DNA from: Bacteroidales bacterium
Lineage (GTDB): Bacteria > Bacteroidota > Bacteroidia > Bacteroidales > VadinHA17
DNA length: 8,015 nt
Assembly: GCA_003520925.1 (NCBI GenBank)
Contig: DOTV01000220.1
Coordinates: 1-8,015 of the forward strand
Direction of reading: 5' to 3'
A model generated the notes under the pieces. That model was not told the origin of the DNA, ran no database searches, and saw only the letters and a list, made by a program, of their open reading frames with translations. Positions 1 through 5,182 of the stretch are shown one piece after another (within the stretch, counting starts at the first letter, position 1; every line of letters starts with the position of its first letter). Position numbers and translations under genes: made by a program.

Positions 1-17
1 TCTCTGTGTTCTCTGTG
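1..17. repeat. Short tandem repeat, two copies of TCTCTGTG
   Basis: TCTCTGTG occurs at 1-8 and again at 10-17, a 9-bp period, just past the stop codon of the small membrane-protein gene. The array touches the window edge, so more copies may lie to the left. It is one of several short-unit repeats that in this window occur only between genes. Function unknown. Confidence 0.5.
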
Positions 18-25
18 AAAATTCT

Positions 26-325
26 TCATATAACCGGCCCCGGTTCAGCACTATCAGCTGCAGGTTTGTATTTCTCCTCACATTTTTTCCTCCAGTCCTT
101 CCTGTGTCTATGGCTGCTGTTTGACCCCCCCGGAGCTATCCCGGTAAGAAGTATCTTCGACAACAGAAATAATCCTGCCGTCTGCCAGTAATTCAGGGCG
201 GGACCGTGGAACAGACCAGGAATAAGCCAGTTCCACAGCGCCTGTACTCCGAATATCACCACAATTATAAATCCGATCCCAAGTATTCCGAATCCAACGT
301 ACTTTAAAACATTAAGTGCTTTCAT
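26..325 (-). CDS. Small two-helix membrane protein downstream of an ECF sigma factor
   Basis: A 99-residue protein of unknown function. Two hydrophobic stretches are visible, about residues 8-30 and 47-63, joined by a short loop with the aromatic/proline-rich WNWLIPGLF segment. A polar, basic C-terminal tail (about 70-99) includes SHRHRKDWRKK. The likely location is the inner membrane. The start ATG lies one base after the sigma factor's stop codon, so the two are almost certainly co-transcribed and probably translationally coupled. Small membrane proteins with an aromatic LWNWL-P-LF core and a charged tail are, from memory, common next to ECF sigma genes in Bacteroidota. A role in controlling that sigma factor is only an inference: there is no FecR or zinc anti-sigma signature. 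Hypothetical by name, but a real gene on length, position and composition. Confidence 0.8.
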   Translation of the reverse strand: MKALNVLKYVGFGILGIGFIIVVIFGVQALWNWLIPGLFHGPALNYWQTAGLFLLSKILLTGIAPGGSNSSHRHRKDWRKKCEEKYKPAADSAEPGPVI

Positions 326-326
326 A

Positions 327-887
327 CTAATTATTTTTTAACAGTTTATACAATTCATCCAGGTTTTTTCTCAATATCAGCACTGCATAGCGTTTTCGCG
401 AGATCAGGGTATTGATACCAACACCTGTTTTTTCGGATATCTCCCTGAAACTCATCTCCTCAAACTCTGTGTCGGTGAAAACTGATCTCTGCTCATAAGG
501 CATTCCAGAAAGTGTCGCTTCAATTGTTTCCCATATCATTTCTTTCAGATCCTGATCATAAAGTGTCGTTCCAACCGAAGGAAGGATCTCTTCGAGGGTC
601 AGGGGTCCCTCTTCCCCTTCCGGGCCACTCGCATCGAAGCTTACGACATCATGTTTTCTTTTCCTGAAAAGATCCGTTATACGATTGTCTGCAACCCTGT
701 ACAGCCATGCAGTCAGGCTTTCTATCCGTCTGATATCATTGAACCCGATAGTGAGCTGGTAGAAGATATCCTGCAGAATATCCTCAGCTTCAGCACTAGC
801 AGGGATCCTCTTCCTTATATAGCCGAGCAGACGTTTATGCTCGCTTTTATAAGCAGATGTGATCTTTTTCGACTCTTTCGGGCTCAT
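327..887 (-). CDS. RNA polymerase ECF-type sigma factor (sigma-70 family)
   Basis: A 186-residue ECF sigma factor, which directs core RNA polymerase to a small regulon. Region 2 spans about residues 14-80, with the characteristic AEDILQDIF segment (core binding) and WLYRVADNRITDLFRKRK (-10 recognition and DNA melting). An acidic linker of about 35 residues follows (about 83-118). Region 4 lies at about 118-175, with a helix-turn-helix in SFREISEKTGVGINTLISRKR that reads the -35 element. Length is normal for the group, and there is no C-terminal extension. The start at 887 gives a full region 2. Upstream sequence is AT-rich with no clear Shine-Dalgarno and no exact TAnnTTTG box. The small membrane protein follows after one base, and no recognisable anti-sigma gene is in the window. 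The target regulon cannot be read from the sequence. Class firm, specific name not assigned. Confidence 0.93.
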   Translation of the reverse strand: MSPKESKKITSAYKSEHKRLLGYIRKRIPASAEAEDILQDIFYQLTIGFNDIRRIESLTAWLYRVADNRITDLFRKRKHDVVSFDASGPEGEEGPLTLEEILPSVGTTLYDQDLKEMIWETIEATLSGMPYEQRSVFTDTEFEEMSFREISEKTGVGINTLISRKRYAVLILRKNLDELYKLLKNN

Positions 888-970
888 ATCAAAGGATATT
901 TAATTCAATAGACGATACTGGATGAATAATATTTTAAAATTAGAGGGAATTCTTTAAAGAGAGAAATGTT

Positions 971-1103
971 GAACCGCCTCCGGGTTTCTACATCAGGTTA
1001 GGAGAAAGTTATTAACATTGACGGAACCTCTCCAGGGTTCCATCAGGAAAATGGCTGAATTAATGCTCCAGATTGTGGAGCCATTCTGCGCCACTATCGC
1101 AGA
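971..1103 (-). terminator. Cluster of stem-loops 3' of the racemase gene
   Basis: The 225-bp gap 888-1112 contains several hairpins just past the racemase stop. They are TCTGCG/CGCAGA (1085-1090/1098-1103, 7-nt loop), GCTCCA/TGGAGC (1065-1070/1076-1081, 5-nt loop, extendable by AAT/ATT with one bulged base), and GGAACC/GGTTCC (1023-1028/1036-1041, extendable by TGA/TCA across one mismatch). A weaker GAACC/GG-TTTC stem lies at 971-988. On the minus strand the leftmost stems lead into fairly T-rich sequence, but there is no clean U-tract. Together they probably end or protect the racemase transcript. The rest of the gap is AT-rich leader of the sigma gene, with two 10-bp perfect palindromes (931-940 and 951-960). 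Confidence 0.5.
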
Positions 1104-1112
1104 GCGATTCCA

Positions 1113-1829
1113 TTATTCCCTGTTCTGTAACCCTTCAATTGCGAACTTAAGTGCTGCCCTTGCAAGTATCCTTGTGGAATCGAGAATCGGCAACGGTGAT
1201 TCTCCCGGAAGAACAATCAAAGGAATCTCGGTGCACCCTAGTACAACAGAATCACATCCTTCCGATTTTAATTCATCTATGATATTCAAAAAGAATTCTT
1301 TAGATTCATCCCTGATGATCCCGTAAACCAGTTCACTGAAAATTATTTCATTTATCCTGATCCTATTTTCTGAGGAAGGAATTCTAAAGCTTATGCTCCT
1401 CTTCTCCAAAACCTCAGGATAGACCGGACCTTCCATTAAGAATTTGGTACCCAGAATTCCCAGTTTCCTGAAGCTATTAATCTCAGCCATCTTTCCTACC
1501 TCATTTGCGATATGCAGCCAGGGAAGAGGAGAATTTTCAGCAACATATGAGAATGCCTGATGTATCGTATTATCGGGACATATTAAAAAATCAGCACCGG
1601 CTTTGTACAATTTCTCCGAAGATGAGAGCATAATTCCGGCTACACCTTCCCAGTCACCTTCTCTTATGAAGTTCATATATCCGCTCAGAGGGTGATTGTG
1701 AACGGATACCTCGGGATGAGAATGTTCCCCCATAAAATCAGATCCTTCATTACAGATTGTCCTGTAGCATAAGGCCGCTCCCTCGTAACTGCAGGCCACT
1801 ATTCCTATATGTTTTGGATTGGTTTGCAT
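1113..1829 (-). CDS. Aspartate/glutamate racemase family protein
   Basis: A 238-residue cytoplasmic protein of the Asp/Glu racemase superfamily, PLP-independent enzymes that invert an amino acid using two acid/base residues, one in each half of a two-lobed fold. The N-terminal strand is KHIGIVACSYEGAALCY. The first active-site loop is ICPDNTIHQAF (residues 83-93), and the second is VVLGCTEIPL (about 195-204) with Cys199. GTKFLMEGPVY (128-138) matches the central family motif. In the first loop the position just before Asn-Thr, Cys in classical aspartate racemases, is Asp86, while a Cys sits two residues earlier (Cys84). This argues for altered chemistry or substrate, so a precise enzyme name is not justified. 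The start is set at 1829: reading further upstream to 1913 adds a Cys/Thr-rich stretch that is merely translated tandem repeat. It is divergent from the AEC permease. Confidence 0.88.
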   Translation of the reverse strand: MQTNPKHIGIVACSYEGAALCYRTICNEGSDFMGEHSHPEVSVHNHPLSGYMNFIREGDWEGVAGIMLSSSEKLYKAGADFLICPDNTIHQAFSYVAENSPLPWLHIANEVGKMAEINSFRKLGILGTKFLMEGPVYPEVLEKRSISFRIPSSENRIRINEIIFSELVYGIIRDESKEFFLNIIDELKSEGCDSVVLGCTEIPLIVLPGESPLPILDSTRILARAALKFAIEGLQNRE

Positions 1830-1840
1830 CTTTTCTGTTC

Positions 1841-1924
1841 TGCAAGTTATGCAAGTTAAACAGGCTATGCAAGTTTTGCAAGTTATGCAGGTTATTCGAC
1901 TGCAAGACTGCAAGACTGCAAGAC
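1841..1924. repeat. Tandem repeat array, 9-bp then 8-bp units, between divergent genes
   Basis: Six 9-bp units in perfect register fill 1841-1894: TGCAAGTTA, TGCAAGTTA, AACAGGCTA (diverged), TGCAAGTTT, TGCAAGTTA, TGCAGGTTA. After a 6-bp spacer, three identical 8-bp units TGCAAGAC follow at 1901-1924. The array fills most of the 131 bp between the divergent racemase (start 1829) and AEC permease (start 1961), so any promoter for either gene overlaps or adjoins it. All units share a TGCAAG core. Because the 9-bp period is a multiple of three, the array stays open in frame and extends ORFs of both neighbours artificially. Confidence 0.93.
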
Positions 1925-1960
1925 AATTATATTCATTACATTTATCCGCAATTCCCGAAT

Positions 1961-2914
1961 ATGCAAACTCAGGTTATAATCACTCAGATAGTAATTCTTT
2001 CAGTTGTGGTTCTTATCGGGGCAATAGCTGCAAAATTCAGGGTTCTTACAGTCGACTCGAAGGACATGCTTTCAAAGGTGATATTTAATATCTCCCTTCC
2101 ATTGATGCTTTTTACTAATTTCTTCAGGCTTGAAGCCACACCGCGGTTGATTGCCAACAGTATAACTATACTTGCTATCTCGGGTTTCGTAATTTTCTTC
2201 CTTCTGATTATCGGATGGTTCACCGTTAAAATATTCAGGCTGCATGGATCCGAAGCAGCAGTTTTCAAGGTCCATTCAATGTTCGGGAACACAATCTTTC
2301 TTGGATTTCCGCTCATTACTGCTCTTTATGGTGTGGAAGGATTACTCTATGCCAGTATGTTCCAGCTTGTATCCACAATAATCATGTGGACAGCAGGAGT
2401 CATCATTCTCAGCCATGGTAACGGAGTTACCTGGAAGAAGAGCCTGGGTAAGGTGATTAATCCAAATACGGTAGCCACATTGACAGGACTTTTATGTTTC
2501 ATTCTGTCGGTAAGACTTCCTGACATTCTTCTTAAGCCCATGACAGAGCTTGGATCAGCAAATACCTGGCTCTCGATGCTATATATCGGAGCCATGCTTG
2601 TATTGTCAAATGTCGGAGGATTATTAAAAAAGAAGAATCTCTACATTGTCAGTTTCAACAGGCTGGTTTTGGGCCCGGCTCTCCTGATTGGAATCTTTTA
2701 TCTTATAGCCGCATTTACAGGACTTGCTCCGGAAAAATTAGTTTCGTCGGTTATAATTGTCGAAGCAGCAATGCCATGCATGGTCACTGTGGTTATAATG
2801 GCAAAGGAGTTCGGATCGGACGACAGGCTGGCTACAGGAAATGTGTTTGTCTCGACGATAATAAGTATTTTTACGCTGCCACTGGTGGTTATGGTATTGG
2901 AGAAACTGATGTAA
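1961..2914 (+). CDS. AEC (auxin efflux carrier) family permease
   Basis: A 317-residue inner-membrane carrier of the AEC family (Pfam Mem_trans). Known bacterial members move small organic acids such as malate or malonate; the substrate here is not readable. Hydrophobic segments run throughout, about ten helices in two five-helix halves. Family hallmarks are visible: FNISLPLMLF in helix 2 (about 42-51), FGNTIFLGFPLI (108-119), INPNTVATLTGL (166-177), and EAAMPCMVTVVIMAKEFGSD (268-287) followed by STIISIFTLPL (298-308). The start at 1961 gives the typical N-terminus and length; an upstream in-frame extension to 1757 crosses the tandem repeat and the racemase coding region and is rejected. A weak -7-like TACATTTA lies at 1937-1944, only 16 bp from the ATG. 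Divergence from the racemase suggests shared control and perhaps a shared metabolite. Confidence 0.93.
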   Translation: MQTQVIITQIVILSVVVLIGAIAAKFRVLTVDSKDMLSKVIFNISLPLMLFTNFFRLEATPRLIANSITILAISGFVIFFLLIIGWFTVKIFRLHGSEAAVFKVHSMFGNTIFLGFPLITALYGVEGLLYASMFQLVSTIIMWTAGVIILSHGNGVTWKKSLGKVINPNTVATLTGLLCFILSVRLPDILLKPMTELGSANTWLSMLYIGAMLVLSNVGGLLKKKNLYIVSFNRLVLGPALLIGIFYLIAAFTGLAPEKLVSSVIIVEAAMPCMVTVVIMAKEFGSDDRLATGNVFVSTIISIFTLPLVVMVLEKLM

Positions 2915-2915
2915 G

Positions 2916-2931
2916 GTCATGCAGTCATGCA
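2916..2931. repeat. Two tandem copies of GTCATGCA after the permease gene
   Basis: GTCATGCA is repeated exactly at 2916-2923 and 2924-2931, starting two bases after the permease stop. At 2967-2978 AACTTGCAGTCT occurs, whose reverse complement AGACTGCAAGTT joins the two unit types of the array upstream of the permease. Related repeat sequence therefore lies on both sides of this gene. Confidence 0.6.
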
Positions 2932-3007
2932 GTTCCGGCAAGGCGGGATATTCTCTGTCGTTCGTCAACTTGCAGTCTGAAGGAACCAATATAATAGTCT
3001 TTTTTTT

Positions 3008-3493
3008 ATGAGACACTTTTTAATTTCAATACTGATTCTTATGCCTGGAATCTTATTCTCTCAAATTTCCGGAATTGTTATGGATAAAAGCTCAGGCTAC
3101 CCATTGCAGTATGCTACCATTTTAGTTGAAAACTCGGGTACTGGAACCACTACTGACATTGAAGGAAAATTCAAATTTGAAGAAGATATCTTTAACAGGA
3201 CCCTTGTTATTTCAGCGATTGGATTTATAACTGAGCGAATTGACGTCAGTTCGAAATTTCTGAGAATTGAACTCAAAACTAAAGTATACCGGATGAACGA
3301 TATTTCCGTTACAGCTTTAAAATACAAATCCGGCATTCCGTCCCGTGGTTATCACGGAGATTCAATAATAGAATGGTATTGTTCCATGAATGGGCTTTAC
3401 GTTATCGCAGGTTCACAAATGAACTCCCTTCGTTCAGCTCCTGGTTTCAGCACTGAACTGAAAGGAAAGGAGAGGCAGGCTTTTAATCAGTGA
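3008..3493 (+). CDS. Short secreted protein with CarboxypepD_reg-like domain
   Basis: A 161-residue protein. A signal peptide is visible at residues 1-19 (hydrophobic FLISILILMPGILFS). A carboxypeptidase-regulatory-like beta-sandwich spans about 20-90: ISGIVMDKSSGYPLQYATI, then TGTTTDIEGKFKF, then VISAIGF, all typical of the PF13715 domain that heads many Bacteroidota outer-membrane receptors. Next comes MNDISVTALKYKSGI (96-110), which resembles the VVVTALG-type plug start of TonB-dependent receptors. The remaining 50 residues are not recognised, and no beta-barrel follows. It may be a genuine short envelope protein or the N-terminal stub of a longer gene cut off where it meets rmuC. Eight T residues (3000-3007) directly precede the ATG, and there is no Shine-Dalgarno. 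It follows the permease by 93 bp. Domain call good; function unknown. Confidence 0.75.
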   Translation: MRHFLISILILMPGILFSQISGIVMDKSSGYPLQYATILVENSGTGTTTDIEGKFKFEEDIFNRTLVISAIGFITERIDVSSKFLRIELKTKVYRMNDISVTALKYKSGIPSRGYHGDSIIEWYCSMNGLYVIAGSQMNSLRSAPGFSTELKGKERQAFNQ

Positions 3494-3499
3494 TTAAAA
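3481..3499. terminator. Perfect 19-bp palindrome spanning two convergent stop codons
   Basis: TTTTAATCA-G-TGATTAAAA is a perfect inverted repeat with a one-base centre. It contains the TGA stop of the plus-strand gene (3491-3493) and the TAA stop of rmuC (3494-3496 read on minus). As RNA it could form a 7-bp AT-rich stem with a 5-nt loop from either strand, ending in a short U-rich run each way, so a compact bidirectional terminator is the likeliest role. The stem is weak, and an operator or chance remains possible. Confidence 0.45.
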
Positions 3500-4819
3500 A
3501 ATTGAATTGTCATCCTTTACATTATTCGGATTCTCAATCTCTTCATCTTCTTCACCACCTTCATTTGATTCAGGCAGCAGGAATTTGGTTTCGGCAGCTC
3601 CCAGTGTTTCAACATCACGAAGCCTCCTCTGTATTGCCCTGCTGCGTTCCCCTACGACATCCTCCAGCTGGTTCAGACCTGTCTGAATATTTCCCTGCGC
3701 CTTTTGAAGCATTCCGCCAAATTTTTCAAATTCTTTCTTAACGGCCCCGAGTATCTTCCATACTTCACTGCTTCTTTTCTGAATTGCCAGAGTCCTGAAT
3801 CCCATCTGAAGACTGTTTAACAATGCTGCCAGTGTTGAGGGTCCCGTTACAATTACTTTATAAGTATTCTGGATCTCTTCAAGAAGACTGGCTTTGCGAA
3901 CAACCTCTGCATATATTCCTTCGAACGGAAGAAACATGATCCCGAAATCAGTAGTTACAGGGGGATTAAGGTATTTCTCACTTATGTCTCTTGCCATTTT
4001 TTTAACCGCTTCAGCAAGATTCTTCTGCGATTCTTCTATCTGTTCCGGATCGCCGGTATCATAAGCCGTAAGCAGTTGCTCGTATTTGTCCTTGGGAAAC
4101 TTTGCATCAATAGGTAGCATAACAACGTTATCGGCTTCATCACGGCCAGGCAGTTTGATAGCGTATTCAACAATCTCTTTGCTCCTTGGTTTGGTCCTGA
4201 CATTCTCAGCAAACTGGTCGGGCGAAAGTATTTGTCCAAGGAGCATCCCAAGCTGTATCTCACCGATACCACCCCTCAGCTTAACATTTCCGAGTACCTT
4301 CTTCAACCCACCGACATCCTGCGCGAGGGTCTGCATCTCACCTAGACCTTTCTGGACACTCTCAAGCTGTTTGCCAACCAGTTCAAATGACTGACCCAGT
4401 CTTTCATTGAGGGTTTTTTGCAGTTTTTCATCAACCATCACTCTGATATTTTCAAGCTTTTCCTCAATGGTTTTGACAAGAGTAGTCTGTTTTGTCTCCA
4501 TCTGTCCGAACTTCTCTTTTTGTAATTCATTAAACGCCTTCACATTTGTATCGAAAGTCTGCTGAAATCCATGAAAAGTATTTGTAAGCGTCTGCATTAG
4601 TTCTGACCTGTTATCATGAGCAAGCCTCGAATTCTCCTCCCTGTTAAGCCTGAAATCCTCCTTTAGTGTTTTTTCAATGTTTGAAATGCTTGTCTGAAGT
4701 TCAATAATTTTCTCCGTAAGAATGATCAGGTCCGAATTCTTTTTCGGACGCAGAAAAATTATCAGAACAATGGCAAGTACAATCAGTACTATAACTGCTA
4801 TCAACAGGGTGGTGGTCAT
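3494..4819 (-). CDS. rmuC: RmuC family DNA recombination protein
   Basis: A 441-residue protein. One N-terminal membrane anchor (about 5-23) is followed by a long coiled-coil region (about 30-175, rich in Glu, Lys, Gln and Leu). The RmuC domain (about 178-405) has a predicted PD-(D/E)xK-like nuclease fold. Landmarks are LRGGIGEIQL (181-190), LPIDAKFPKDKY (235-246, candidate catalytic Asp238 and Lys240), MFLPFEGIYAEVV (295-307) and GPSTLAALLNSLQMGF (326-341). An acidic, low-complexity tail ends the protein. RmuC in E. coli limits recombination at inverted repeats; the molecular activity of most homologues is uncertain. It lies 61 bp downstream of cbpM on the same strand, so co-transcription is plausible, although a palindrome sits in that gap. 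Its stop abuts that of the convergent secreted-protein gene. Confidence 0.95.
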   Translation of the reverse strand: MTTTLLIAVIVLIVLAIVLIIFLRPKKNSDLIILTEKIIELQTSISNIEKTLKEDFRLNREENSRLAHDNRSELMQTLTNTFHGFQQTFDTNVKAFNELQKEKFGQMETKQTTLVKTIEEKLENIRVMVDEKLQKTLNERLGQSFELVGKQLESVQKGLGEMQTLAQDVGGLKKVLGNVKLRGGIGEIQLGMLLGQILSPDQFAENVRTKPRSKEIVEYAIKLPGRDEADNVVMLPIDAKFPKDKYEQLLTAYDTGDPEQIEESQKNLAEAVKKMARDISEKYLNPPVTTDFGIMFLPFEGIYAEVVRKASLLEEIQNTYKVIVTGPSTLAALLNSLQMGFRTLAIQKRSSEVWKILGAVKKEFEKFGGMLQKAQGNIQTGLNQLEDVVGERSRAIQRRLRDVETLGAAETKFLLPESNEGGEEDEEIENPNNVKDDNSIF

Positions 4820-4847
4820 TTTGTGGTTTTTTGCATTAATATTTTAT

Positions 4848-4866
4848 GTAATTACAATGTAATTAC
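4848..4866. promoter_or_regulatory. Perfect 19-bp palindrome upstream of rmuC
   Basis: GTAATTACA-A-TGTAATTAC is a perfect inverted repeat with a one-base centre; it also contains the 8-bp palindrome GTAATTAC twice, 11 bp apart. It lies in the 61-bp gap between cbpM and rmuC, ending 28 bp upstream of the rmuC ATG. The AT-rich arms make a poor RNA hairpin, and no U-tract follows on the minus strand, so a dimeric-repressor operator is more likely than a terminator. No regulator can be assigned. Confidence 0.45.
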
Positions 4867-4880
4867 GTCTTATCCGCCAT

Positions 4881-5177
4881 CTAAATACTCTCATACAGCC
4901 TCAGCCGGTTCTTAAGTAAAGTTATCTCCTCCTGCATATCATTTATTTTCTGAAGCAGATGAATAACTGTTTCAATTCCTTCAAGATTAATATCCATCTC
5001 GTAATAGAGCCGGATGATCTTTTCTATCTCGTTCAACTGGCTTTCGTAAAGATATTCTGTATCACTAATCTTTGTAATTTCGATTAGTCCGGCCTCCTGC
5101 AGAGAATTGATAAATGTGACTTCAATCTTATGACTGGCACAGAATTCATTTGCCGGTATCATGTTTCCCCTGTTCAT
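4881..5177 (-). CDS. cbpM: CbpM-like MerR-family chaperone modulator
   Basis: A 98-residue protein matching the chaperone-modulator branch of the MerR family (PF13591). A short winged-helix-like N-terminal half contains MIPANEFCASHKIEVTFI and then LQEAGLIEI (about 27-35), followed by TEYLYESQLNEIEKIIRLYYEMDINLEGIETVIHLL and a C-terminal coiled coil (about 73-96). Known CbpM binds the J domain of CbpA and blocks its work with DnaK rather than binding DNA as a regulator. The adjacent gene fits exactly: it starts 5 bp after the stop of the cbpA homologue, in the same operon. The start at 5177 is the first ATG; Met6 is a possible alternative. No unusual residues seen. Confidence 0.9.
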   Translation of the reverse strand: MNRGNMIPANEFCASHKIEVTFINSLQEAGLIEITKISDTEYLYESQLNEIEKIIRLYYEMDINLEGIETVIHLLQKINDMQEEITLLKNRLRLYESI

Positions 5178-5182
5178 AGTAC

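Noticed and set aside
1018..1326. Open frame of 102 codons on the plus strand
   Set aside because: It begins at TTG within the hairpin cluster and runs antisense through the 3' part of the racemase gene, with no family resemblance.
1830..1913. N-terminal extension of the racemase rich in Cys and Thr (repeated TC-x pattern), resembling a metal-binding segment
   Set aside because: It is translation of the 9-bp tandem array, whose period keeps the frame open. The family N-terminus begins at the ATG at 1829 with KHIGIVACS.
1841..1924. Repeat array considered as a CRISPR
   Set aside because: Units of 8-9 bp are contiguous with no unique spacers of constant length, and no cas genes are nearby.
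1757..1960. 68-residue extension of the AEC permease, also Cys-rich
   Set aside because: It crosses the opposite-strand racemase coding region and the tandem array. The normal AEC N-terminus and length are obtained from the ATG at 1961.
2990..2995. TATAAT upstream of the secreted-protein gene as a -10 box
   Set aside because: Bacteroidota primary promoters use TAnnTTTG rather than TATAAT, no -33 partner is visible, and the spacing to the ATG is very short.
4881..5177. MerR-like protein considered as a DNA-binding regulator acting on the nearby palindrome
   Set aside because: Its short length and position next to a CbpA homologue fit the CbpM modulator branch, which acts on the J domain. There is no positive evidence that it binds DNA.
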